Source: Prevotella sp. tf2-5 (GTDB lineage Bacteria > Bacteroidota > Bacteroidia > Bacteroidales > Bacteroidaceae). From it: a DNA stretch of 64,000 nucleotides. Where the stretch lies: contig NZ_FOWK01000003.1 in NCBI RefSeq assembly GCF_900115435.1, positions 248,001 through 312,000 on the forward strand, given 5' to 3'. Each line of letters starts with the position of its first letter. Position 1 is the stretch's first letter. The notes under the pieces were generated by a model that searched no databases, was not told where the DNA came from, and saw nothing but the letters and a program-made list of their open reading frames with translations. The translations under genes and the position numbers were made by a program. This document shows positions 1-7,479 of the stretch, in pieces.

Positions 1-714
1 ATAATGGTAATAGGTGACACTGAAGTCGTCTCCTAATGTTTTCTGGAGTCTCATATACTCCTGGTAGGCTTTGTGGAGGGTGTCCCAGTCACGCATGGCA
101 AAGGCGACGATCACCTTGAAGCCGATGGCGTCGCTATACTCATACCTCCCATTATTTGCCTTGATGATGTCAATGGCACAGTCCAGGTGCTTCATGGCTT
201 CCTGTGGCTGTGTGTCCATCTCGATATTAGCGAGGTCGAGATAGATGTTGATGAGGTTGATAGGCTGGGAGTGGTCCACCTCCTCCAATGCCCGCTCAAA
301 ATACTGGTGGGCGAGGGTGATGTTGCCCTTCAGGGAGTAGATGATGCCCCGCAGGTGTGTCGCACTATAGTACTCGTCCTCCGCCTTGCGTCTCTTCATG
401 TCGTTATGCATCGTGGTCGTCTTCCGCATGGCACGATAGAAGTGGTTGTGGTTGACATCATACAGGATCTCGTGTTCCCATCCCTTGTAGTAGAGATGGA
501 GGTTCCCTGTCTTGAGGTGATAGTCGCGATACCTCTCCGCTGCGATGTAAAACGCTCCCTCATTGTCGGAGTTGAAATACTTGCGTACCTCTTGGAGTAC
601 ATCATTGCCGGTGGTGTCGTCGCCTGATGTCTGTGCCGATGTGGTCATCGTCATACAGACAAGCACCAAAAGGGTAGTTGCCAGGAACCGATAATTGATA
701 ATAGTTGGCTTCAT
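1..714 (-). CDS. TPR-containing exported protein, 5' part only (probable TPR sensor kinase)
   Basis: Open from an ATG at 714 to the window edge (238 codons, no stop), so only the N-terminal part is visible. Residues 1-28 form a signal peptide with a hydrophobic core ending in TSAQ. The rest is helical with TPR-like stretches, for example around the residues GIIYSLKGNITLAHQYFERA. Its layout resembles the sensor region of the TPR histidine kinase at 46148 in this window (matching YY..W...I.Y and G..Y...GN...A...F.KA patterns), so a TPR histidine kinase is the best guess; the kinase half would lie outside the window. A TAnnTTTG box at 737-744 supports this start. Function beyond sensing is not visible. 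Confidence 0.75.
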   Translation of the reverse strand, partial: MKPTIINYRFLATTLLVLVCMTMTTSAQTSGDDTTGNDVLQEVRKYFNSDNEGAFYIAAERYRDYHLKTGNLHLYYKGWEHEILYDVNHNHFYRAMRKTTTMHNDMKRRKAEDEYYSATHLRGIIYSLKGNITLAHQYFERALEEVDHSQPINLINIYLDLANIEMDTQPQEAMKHLDCAIDIIKANNGRYEYSDAIGFKVIVAFAMRDWDTLHKAYQEYMRLQKTLGDDFSVTYYHY

Positions 715-736
715 ATAAACTTAGTCTATGGTTGTG

Positions 737-744
737 CAAAGATA
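737..744 (-). promoter_or_regulatory. -7 box of the TPR protein at 1-714
   Basis: On the minus strand this reads TATCTTTG, a full match to the Bacteroidetes -7 consensus TAnnTTTG, 22 nt upstream of the ATG at 714. Confidence 0.6.
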
Positions 745-810
745 ATTAAAAATCTGGATAATCCATACAAATTGGTGTCATGAAATTTCCCAATAAGTGT
801 TAACAAAGTA

Positions 811-898
811 AATTCACTGAATTTACTCACCAAATACACTGAATTTACTTACCAAATTCACTGAATTTACTCAGTAAATACACTGAATTTACTTTTTC
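811..898. repeat. 4 x 22-bp tandem repeat array
   Basis: Four consecutive 22-bp units (811-832, 833-854, 855-876, 877-898) share the core CACTGAATTTACT. Units 1 and 3 begin AATTC and units 2 and 4 begin AATAC, giving an alternating pattern. Each core sits in a palindrome of the type AGTAAATTC-ACT-GAATTTACT (807-827). A related two-unit copy lies at 62857-62900. Confidence 0.9.
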
Positions 899-1046
899 GT
901 CTCAGTGTGTTTACTCTGCCAGCGGATATTCATTTTGCAGATTCTTCTTATCTCTTTCCCATATTCTCCTTATCTCGCATGCATGTATTATTAAATAAGG
1001 TGGAAATGTTAAATATCTCCTAATCGTGAAAAAAGTGACGGAAAAG

Positions 1047-1078
1047 TTTGGTGGGAAACATTTTAATTACTACTTTTG
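1047..1078 (+). promoter_or_regulatory. Promoter of the ABC/efflux operon
   Basis: TTTG at 1047-1050 (-33) and TACTTTTG at 1071-1078 (-7), with a 20-nt spacer: a full Bacteroidetes housekeeping promoter. Transcription should start at about 1083-1086, inside the inverted repeat at 1081-1102. Confidence 0.8.
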
Positions 1079-1080
1079 CA

Positions 1081-1102
1081 GTGTACTATTAAAGTAGTAC
1101 AC
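1081..1102. promoter_or_regulatory. Probable operator of the YtrA-type GntR repressor
   Basis: Perfect inverted repeat GTGTACTA-N6-TAGTACAC directly downstream of the -7 box, covering the expected start point. GntR regulators of the YtrA subfamily are known to bind long inverted repeats with GTGTA/TACAC ends, and such a regulator is encoded in this operon at 2804. Assignment of site to protein is inference. Confidence 0.75.
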
Positions 1103-1146
1103 CGATACACTAAAGAATAGGTACTAATAATAAAAGGAAATAACGT

Positions 1147-1962
1147 ATGATTAACGTTGAGAACATCAGTTACAAGTACAAGGGTCAGAAGGCACTTGTA
1201 TTCGATGGTTTCTCTCTCCAGTTGGAGGAGAATCGTATCTATGGACTGCTCGGCAAGAACGGAACGGGTAAGTCGACACTGCTTTATCTGCTTACGGGAC
1301 TGCTGCGTCCTACGAAGGGTTCAGTATGTTGCGATGGTATTGCTACCTGCAAGCGACAGCCGGAGTTGCTGCGTGACATGTACCTCGTCACGGAGGAGTT
1401 CGACCTGCCACCTATCCGTCTGTCAGAGTTTGCCGACCTCAACCGTCCGTTCTATCCCAAGTTCTCTGACGAGGTACTGGATAGTTGCTTGAAGGACTTT
1501 GAGTTAGACCGTCATGTGAAACTCAATGAGTTGTCGATGGGACAAAAGAAGAAGGCGTATATGTCATTCGCCCTTGCCACGAATACCAAGTACCTCTTCA
1601 TGGACGAGCCTACCAATGGCTTGGATATCCCCTCGAAGTCGCAGTTCCGCAAGGTCATTGCCCAGCACATGACAGAGGACCGTACCATTATCATCTCTAC
1701 CCATCAGGTGCATGACGTGGAGCAGTTGCTCGACCACATCCTCATCCTCGACCAGCGTAGTATGCTGCTCAATGCGTCAGTGCAGGAGATTACCGACAAG
1801 TACACCTTCGAGTATCGTGCCCCTCAGGAGATGGACGACACCGTGCTCTATGCCGAGCCTACCCTACAGGGTAATGCCGTCATCGCAGAACGCAAGGCTG
1901 GTGATGCTGAGACACAGATCAACCTCGAACTATTGTTTAACTTCAAAACGCAGACAAAATGA
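1147..1962 (+). CDS. ABC transporter ATP-binding protein
   Basis: 271 aa with all ABC ATPase motifs: Walker A GKNGTGKST at 36-44, signature LSMGQ at 129-133, Walker B YLFMDE at 149-154, D-loop GLD and the switch histidine H186 (ISTHQ). It should power the membrane protein encoded immediately downstream, whose start overlaps this stop by 4 bp (ATGA). Single-domain ATPases of this type beside a short GntR regulator resemble the Bacillus Ytr and related CcmA-type systems, often linked to cell-envelope or antimicrobial stress. The substrate cannot be read from the sequence. First gene after the operator-bearing promoter. Confidence 0.9.
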   Translation: MINVENISYKYKGQKALVFDGFSLQLEENRIYGLLGKNGTGKSTLLYLLTGLLRPTKGSVCCDGIATCKRQPELLRDMYLVTEEFDLPPIRLSEFADLNRPFYPKFSDEVLDSCLKDFELDRHVKLNELSMGQKKKAYMSFALATNTKYLFMDEPTNGLDIPSKSQFRKVIAQHMTEDRTIIISTHQVHDVEQLLDHILILDQRSMLLNASVQEITDKYTFEYRAPQEMDDTVLYAEPTLQGNAVIAERKAGDAETQINLELLFNFKTQTK

Positions 1963-2807
1963 AAAACTTCGATTTCCATAGATTCGCTTTGACCTTTAAG
2001 AGTCAGTTGCTGATGGGACGCAACTTCTGGTTGAGACTGTTCCTTATCTTCTTCCTCGTGTTGTTCTTCATGGAGATGCTCATGACAGAAGTGGGGGAAG
2101 TCATTTACAATGGTCAGGATATTTATAAGATGCGAGTTGATAATGCCGTCAATTTCAGTATAACCTTCTTCGTCTTCTCCATGCTCTTTGGTGCCACAGG
2201 CATCTTCTCCGTATTGAAAGACACTCGCAAGCGTATTGCCTATCTGATGTTCCCAGCCTCCAACTTGGAGAAGTATATCAGTTGCTGGGTCATGTCGACC
2301 GTTGTCGTCGCTATCGTGACCTTTGTCGCTTTCTTCTGTGCTGATACCATCCGCACGTTGATGGCACCAGCATTCGGACGTGAGATGATTTGGGGAGTCC
2401 CCTCTTTCCTAAGTCAGATAACACCAGACATCCATGGACTGGTGACAACTACCAATACCGATCAAGTCTGTCACTGGTGGGATGTATTCTTCTTAGTGAC
2501 TGGGTGCGTTCTCTTTTTCCATTCCCTGTATATGCTGGGAGGGACGGCATTCCGTCGTCAACAGTTCTTGATGACTACATTGTTCATAGTGTTGTGCTTT
2601 ATCATCATCGTGAACGTACTTCATCACATCGACTTTGAAGGTAATATTAACCTCTTGAGCTACGATGAGCAGAACGGTCTCCAGGTACATCCGGCAACGT
2701 ATGTCATCATGGTGTGTCTGTATCTCTTGACTTGTTTCAACTACTGGTTGAGTTACCGTATCTTCTGCCGTGTACAGGCGATTAACAATAAATGGTTGAA
2801 CGTATGA
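1959..2807 (+). CDS. ABC transporter membrane (permease) subunit
   Basis: 282 aa, strongly hydrophobic with about six membrane segments (roughly residues 23-41, 66-88, 102-126, 172-192, 203-220, 248-268). No signal peptide or enzymatic motif is seen. It overlaps the ATPase gene upstream (ATGA) and the GntR gene downstream (ATGA), so the three are translationally coupled. It is the probable membrane partner of the ATPase at 1147. I do not recognise a named family; the role comes from context and topology. Confidence 0.75.
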   Translation: MKNFDFHRFALTFKSQLLMGRNFWLRLFLIFFLVLFFMEMLMTEVGEVIYNGQDIYKMRVDNAVNFSITFFVFSMLFGATGIFSVLKDTRKRIAYLMFPASNLEKYISCWVMSTVVVAIVTFVAFFCADTIRTLMAPAFGREMIWGVPSFLSQITPDIHGLVTTTNTDQVCHWWDVFFLVTGCVLFFHSLYMLGGTAFRRQQFLMTTLFIVLCFIIIVNVLHHIDFEGNINLLSYDEQNGLQVHPATYVIMVCLYLLTCFNYWLSYRIFCRVQAINNKWLNV

Positions 2808-3163
2808 CATTTAATAACGAGAAAGCGATATACATCCAGATGGCGGACCGCCTCTGTGATGAGATCCTTGCCGGCACCTATAAGGATGACGACCGTATCC
2901 CATCTGTCAGAGAGTATGCTGTGATGCTGGAGGTGAATACCAATACCGCTGTCAAGGCTTACGACGAGCTGGCACGCGCGAACATTATATATAATAAAAG
3001 GGGACTCGGCTATTTCGTGACCCCTGGTGCGAAGGAGCAGATCCTCCAGGCTCGCAAGAAGGAGTTCATGGACGACAAACTGCCAGAGCTCTTCCGACAG
3101 ATGAGACTTTTGGGAATAAATAAGGAGGAGGTCTGCAACCTTTTCGATAAGTATAACGTCTAA
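2804..3163 (+). CDS. GntR-family transcriptional regulator, YtrA-type
   Basis: 119 aa when started at 2804, where ATGA overlaps the preceding stop; an upstream in-frame ATG at 2792 is less likely. Residues about 5-75 form the GntR winged helix-turn-helix (AIYIQMADRLCDEILAG; DRIPSVREYAVMLEVNTNTA). The C-terminal part is only about 45 residues, as in the YtrA subfamily, which lacks a large effector domain. It sits third in the operon and probably represses it through the inverted repeat at 1081-1102. Confidence 0.9.
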   Translation: MTFNNEKAIYIQMADRLCDEILAGTYKDDDRIPSVREYAVMLEVNTNTAVKAYDELARANIIYNKRGLGYFVTPGAKEQILQARKKEFMDDKLPELFRQMRLLGINKEEVCNLFDKYNV

Positions 3164-3172
3164 GAGACAGAT

Positions 3173-3859
3173 ATGATACATTTAAAAGACATCAACAAAA
3201 CCTATCAGGGAGCCCAGCCGCTCCATGTGCTGAAAGGTATCTCACTCGATATCAAGAAGGGGGAGTTCGTCAGCATCATGGGAGCATCAGGCTCTGGCAA
3301 GTCTACCTTATTGAATATATTAGGTATTCTTGACAACTACGACTCTGGGGAGTATCTGCTCAATGGGGTACCCATCTGGAACCTCTCCGAGTCGAAAGCG
3401 GCTGAGTATCGTAACCATATGATTGGATTCATCTTCCAGTCATTTAACCTGATCTCTTTCAAGACAGCAGTAGAGAATGTGGAGTTGCCGCTCTTCTATC
3501 AAGGGGTGTCGCGTAAAAAGCGACACACCCTTGCGCTGGAATACCTGGACCGTCTGGGTCTATTGGACTGGGCGGAGCATTACCCCAACGAGCTCTCTGG
3601 TGGACAGAAACAGCGTGTCGCCATTGCCCGTGCCTTGATTACCAAACCACAGATCATCCTTGCCGACGAGCCGACAGGAGCACTTGACTCGAAGACGAGC
3701 GTGGAGGTGATGCAGTTGCTCAAACAACTGAATGCTGACGAGGGAATGACACAGATTATCGTGACCCACGATCCTAATGTGGGTGCGCAGACTAACCGTA
3801 TTATCAGAATCAAAGATGGAGTTATTGAAGGAAATATGGCAGACGGCGCAACGCAATAA
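3173..3859 (+). CDS. MacB/LolD-type ABC ATPase
   Basis: 228 aa. Walker A GASGSGKST at 37-45, Q-loop FQSFN near 88-92, signature LSGGQKQR at 141-148, Walker B IILADEP at 161-167, and switch region VTHDPNVG. Length and the ADEPTGALD text are typical of the MacB/LolD/FtsE group, which drives mechanotransmission rather than classical import. It begins 9 bp after the GntR stop, and the downstream permease start lies inside its 3' end. It probably energises the two permeases at 3816 and 5069. Confidence 0.93.
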   Translation: MIHLKDINKTYQGAQPLHVLKGISLDIKKGEFVSIMGASGSGKSTLLNILGILDNYDSGEYLLNGVPIWNLSESKAAEYRNHMIGFIFQSFNLISFKTAVENVELPLFYQGVSRKKRHTLALEYLDRLGLLDWAEHYPNELSGGQKQRVAIARALITKPQIILADEPTGALDSKTSVEVMQLLKQLNADEGMTQIIVTHDPNVGAQTNRIIRIKDGVIEGNMADGATQ

Positions 3860-5069
3860 GTTGCGAACGGGCTTGACAGGCTTCGCTGTGGCATGGGGTA
3901 TCTTCATGCTCATCGTCCTGTTGGGTGCTGGTAACGGACTCATCAATGCCAATATGCAACAGAGCGAGCGTTTCCTCTCCAATTCTATGGTGGTCTTCGG
4001 CGGTCAGACGTCAAAGCCCTATCAGGGAATGAAAGAGGGCCGTAATATCAGTTTGCAGACAAGGGACTTGGATGCCACGTCTGATGACTTCAAGGAGCAT
4101 GTCGATGAGGTGGGAGCACGTTACAGTATCTCGGCAACGATAACTAATAACCAGGAGTATCTCAGCACAACCGTCCTTGGTGTCTATCCTAACCATCCGA
4201 AGATTGACAAGATGGAGATGCTGTATGGTCGTTTTATCAATGATATCGACCAACAGCAGAAACGTAAGGTCTTGGTATTGAGCAACAAGCAGGCAAAGGA
4301 ACTGGAGCCCAAAGACTATAAGTCACTATTAGGTCGTCACGTGAAAGTGAATAATTTCATGTTCCAGGTAGTAGGTATCTATAAGGACGAGGAGGACAGC
4401 CAGGCTTCTGCCTTCTCCACCTATTCTGCCATCAAGAGTATCTTCGGAGCTAATACGGATGATGCCGGCAATATCGAGTTCACCTTCCATGGGCTGAGTA
4501 CGGAGAAGGAGAATGAGGACTTCGAGGAGGAATACCGTCATCGTATCAATGCCAACCATCAGGCTCATCCTGAGGATGAGAGTGCGGTCTGGTTGTGGAA
4601 CCGTTATACGCAGAACCTGCAGATGCAACAGGGTATCGGTATTATCCGTACTGCCCTATGGATCGTGGGACTGTTTACTTTGCTGAGTGGTATCGTAGGT
4701 GTCTCGAATATCATGTTGATCACGGTCAAGGAACGAACCCATGAGTTCGGTATCCGTAAGGCAATAGGTGCCAAACCATGGAGCATCCTTAAGCTGATTA
4801 TCACAGAGAGTGTGATCATCACTACTTTCTTTGGGTATGTGGGTATGGTGCTGGGTGTCCTTGCCAACGAGTATATGGATGCGACAGTGGGGCATGACAC
4901 CATTGACACGGGACTTTTTAAAGCGACCATGTTCCTGAACCCCACAGTGGGACTTGATGTGTGTTTCGAGGCTACTATGGTGATGGTTGTCGCGGGAACT
5001 GTCGCAGGACTTATACCTGCCTTTAAAGCAAGTCGAATCCGCCCTATTGAGGCATTAAGAGCTGATTGA
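3816..5069 (+). CDS. MacB-type ABC permease 1
   Basis: 417 aa from the ATG at 3816 (MELLKEIWQTAQRNK); the reading frame extends 13 codons upstream but that text lies inside the ATPase gene. One N-terminal membrane helix (about 18-38), a large periplasmic MacB_PCD-type domain (about 40-265), then three C-terminal helices of an FtsX domain (about 285-410), with the conserved GIRKAIGAKP cytoplasmic loop. It overlaps the ATPase gene by 44 bp. With the paralogue at 5069 it probably forms a heterodimeric MacB-like pump. Confidence 0.9.
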   Translation: MELLKEIWQTAQRNKLRTGLTGFAVAWGIFMLIVLLGAGNGLINANMQQSERFLSNSMVVFGGQTSKPYQGMKEGRNISLQTRDLDATSDDFKEHVDEVGARYSISATITNNQEYLSTTVLGVYPNHPKIDKMEMLYGRFINDIDQQQKRKVLVLSNKQAKELEPKDYKSLLGRHVKVNNFMFQVVGIYKDEEDSQASAFSTYSAIKSIFGANTDDAGNIEFTFHGLSTEKENEDFEEEYRHRINANHQAHPEDESAVWLWNRYTQNLQMQQGIGIIRTALWIVGLFTLLSGIVGVSNIMLITVKERTHEFGIRKAIGAKPWSILKLIITESVIITTFFGYVGMVLGVLANEYMDATVGHDTIDTGLFKATMFLNPTVGLDVCFEATMVMVVAGTVAGLIPAFKASRIRPIEALRAD

Positions 5070-6325
5070 TGATGAGAGTAGATTTAGATAGTTACAGAGA
5101 GATACTGGACACGTTGACTCGTAATAAGTCACGTTCGTTCCTTACAGGCTTTGGCGTGTTCTGGGGTGTCTTCATGCTCATCGCCCTGATAGGTGGTGGA
5201 CAAGGACTGAAGGAGATGCTGGAAAGGAATTTCGAGGGCTTCGCCACGAATACGGTCATGATATGGTCACAACAGACAACGAAGCCTTATAAGGGTTTCC
5301 GTAAGGGACGCTGGTGGACTATGGACGAGAAGGATATCAACCGCTTGCGTCAACGGGTGCCGGAACTGGATGTGGTGGCTCCCATCCTGTTTACTCCTTG
5401 GGGTACCTCCAATACCGCTTATTATGGAGAGCAGAAGACCATCCCACGTGTACAGGGCGTAACTCCGGAATATGCTGAAGTGGTTGCTCCAAAGATGTAT
5501 TATGGACGATTCATCAATGAGATGGATGTCCTGGAGCATCGGAAGGTGTGTGTGTTGGGTAAGAAGATATACAAAGATCTCTTCAAAGAGGGGGGTGACC
5601 CCTGTGGCAAGAGTATCCGTGTGGACTCTACCTATTATGAGGTCATTGGTGTGGATTATAGTGCTGCAGGCATCAATTTCAACGGTCGTGCGGAAGAGAA
5701 GATCACATTGCCACTGACACTGGTGCAACAGACCTACAACCGAGGCTCCCAGGTGGATCTCATCGCAGCAACGGGTCGTCCTGGTGTCGTGATGAGTAAG
5801 TTGTCACCTCGTATCCGTGAAACCATCGCCAGAGCCCATTTTGTGGATCCTACTGATGAGCAGGGGGCAATGGTGTTTAATACAGAGGTGCTCTTCCAGA
5901 TGCTTGATAACCTCTTTAAAGGTGTCAACTTCCTCATCTGGCTGGTAGGACTGGGAACACTTCTCGCAGGTGCTATCGGTGTGTCGAACATCATGATGGT
6001 GACAGTGCGTGAGCGGACGACAGAGATAGGTATTCGTCGTGCTATCGGTGCTACACCAAGGATGATCCTCTCGCAGATTATCTCAGAGAGTATCGTGCTG
6101 ACCTTGGTGGCAGGTATGAGTGGTATCCTCTTTGCCGTGCTGATCTTACAGATGCTTGAACTGGGTAATACGGAGGACGGTATTTTAACGGCGCATTTCC
6201 AGGTAGGCTTCTGGACTGCCATCGTAGCGGCATTGATGGTTAGCCTGATGGGAGTACTGGCAGGACTAGCCCCAGCGGCACGTGCGATGAGCATCAAACC
6301 TGTTGATGCCATGCGAGATGAGTAA
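5069..6325 (+). CDS. MacB-type ABC permease 2
   Basis: 418 aa from the ATG at 5069, which shares a base with the preceding TGA stop; a second ATG follows at 5072. Same architecture as the upstream permease: first helix near residues 25-45, periplasmic domain, and FtsX helices after about residue 288, with the loop GIRRAIGATPRMI. The two permeases are clear paralogues (both start with a TRNKSRSFLTGF / QRNKLRTGLTGF-like first helix). Two different MacB-like half-transporters per ATPase are common in Bacteroidetes operons. Confidence 0.9.
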   Translation: MMRVDLDSYREILDTLTRNKSRSFLTGFGVFWGVFMLIALIGGGQGLKEMLERNFEGFATNTVMIWSQQTTKPYKGFRKGRWWTMDEKDINRLRQRVPELDVVAPILFTPWGTSNTAYYGEQKTIPRVQGVTPEYAEVVAPKMYYGRFINEMDVLEHRKVCVLGKKIYKDLFKEGGDPCGKSIRVDSTYYEVIGVDYSAAGINFNGRAEEKITLPLTLVQQTYNRGSQVDLIAATGRPGVVMSKLSPRIRETIARAHFVDPTDEQGAMVFNTEVLFQMLDNLFKGVNFLIWLVGLGTLLAGAIGVSNIMMVTVRERTTEIGIRRAIGATPRMILSQIISESIVLTLVAGMSGILFAVLILQMLELGNTEDGILTAHFQVGFWTAIVAALMVSLMGVLAGLAPAARAMSIKPVDAMRDE

Positions 6326-6363
6326 AGCATCGAAATATCGAAACAACAATAAAACATAACAAT

Positions 6364-7476
6364 ATGAAAAAGTACAAAAAACTGATTATCGCAACAATCA
6401 TTGCTTTGATTTTCATAGGAACCTTCGTGTTCCTGTGGCAGAAGTCACAACCTAAAGAGGTAGTGTATAACGAGTTCACTCCAGAGATGAATGAAGTGAA
6501 GAAGACGACCATCATCACTGGTAAGATAGAGCCTCGTAATGAGGTGAATATCAAACCTCAGATTGGTGGTATTATCACACAGTTGATGAAAGAGCCTGGT
6601 GACTATGTGCAGGCTGGTGAAGTCATTGCCAAGGTGAAGGTGATTCCTGATATGGCGCAACTTTCCTCTGCTGAGAGTCGTGTGCGTCTTGCCGACTTGA
6701 ATCTCCGGCAGGCGAAGATAGACTATGAGCGTGAGAAGAACCTTTACGAACAGAAACTCGTTTCTGCGGATGAGTATGACAAGGTGGCTCAGAAATTGAA
6801 GCAGGCGAAAGAAGAGTTGCTCGCTTCTGAGGATGCGCTTCAGGTAGTGCGTGATGGTGTTTCGAAATCGAACGCTAATGCGTCAAGTACCCTCGTCCGT
6901 TCAACTATTAGTGGTGTTATCCTTGATGTCCCGGTGAAGGTTGGTAACTCTGTGATCAATACCAATACGTTTAATGAGGGTACCACTATCGCCTCTGTGG
7001 CAAATATGAACGACCTTATTTTCCGAGGGAATATTGATGAGACAGAGGTGGGACAACTCTATAGCGGTATACCTATGAAGATTACCATTGGTGCCTTGCA
7101 GGACTTGAAGTTCGACGCCTCTCTGGAGTATATCTCCCCCAAAGCGGTAGAGAACAATGGTGCCAACCAGTTTGAGATAAAAGCGGCTGTCAAGGTCGCG
7201 AAAGACGATAAGATTCGCTCTGGCTATTCTGCCAATGCGGAGATTGTGCTTGCGCAAGTCAATAAAGCATTGACAATTCCTGAGAGTGCCATCGAGTTCT
7301 CTGGTGACTCCACCTTTGTTTATCTGATAAAGGGAGAGGGAGCCCAGAAGACGTATGAGCGGCATCAGATAACGACAGGTTTGAGTGATGGGGTGAATAT
7401 TGAGGTGAAGAAAGGACTGACTACTAAGGATAAGGTACGTGGTCCGCAGATTGTAGCTGAAACGAAGGAGGAATAA
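6364..7476 (+). CDS. MacA/HlyD-type periplasmic adaptor (membrane fusion protein)
   Basis: 370 aa. An N-terminal membrane anchor (residues about 7-25) is followed by the biotinyl-lipoyl-like half-motif GGIITQLMKEPGDYVQAGEV, a coiled-coil hairpin rich in charged and Leu residues (about 95-165), the second lipoyl half (STISGVILDVPVKVGNSV) and a beta-barrel domain. It should bridge the inner-membrane MacB pair and the TolC-like channel encoded next. A 38-bp gap separates it from the permease; 3 bp separate it from the TolC gene. Confidence 0.92.
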   Translation: MKKYKKLIIATIIALIFIGTFVFLWQKSQPKEVVYNEFTPEMNEVKKTTIITGKIEPRNEVNIKPQIGGIITQLMKEPGDYVQAGEVIAKVKVIPDMAQLSSAESRVRLADLNLRQAKIDYEREKNLYEQKLVSADEYDKVAQKLKQAKEELLASEDALQVVRDGVSKSNANASSTLVRSTISGVILDVPVKVGNSVINTNTFNEGTTIASVANMNDLIFRGNIDETEVGQLYSGIPMKITIGALQDLKFDASLEYISPKAVENNGANQFEIKAAVKVAKDDKIRSGYSANAEIVLAQVNKALTIPESAIEFSGDSTFVYLIKGEGAQKTYERHQITTGLSDGVNIEVKKGLTTKDKVRGPQIVAETKEE

Positions 7477-7479
7477 ACG

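Larger units (their letters stand above)
715..1146. other. 432-bp divergent intergenic region
   Basis: No gene is seen. It holds the minus-strand promoter at 737-744, a 4 x 22-bp tandem palindromic array at 811-898, an AT-rich stretch with no evident feature (about 900-1045), and the plus-strand promoter and operator at 1047-1102. Confidence 0.7.

Noticed and set aside
73-627. 184-codon plus-strand ORF at the left edge
   Set aside because: The minus strand carries a signal peptide, TPR-like helices and a promoter box over the same bases, so this is the shadow strand.
5734-6357. 207-codon minus-strand ORF opposite the second MacB-type permease
   Set aside because: Antisense shadow of a clear membrane protein gene; no promoter and no domain.
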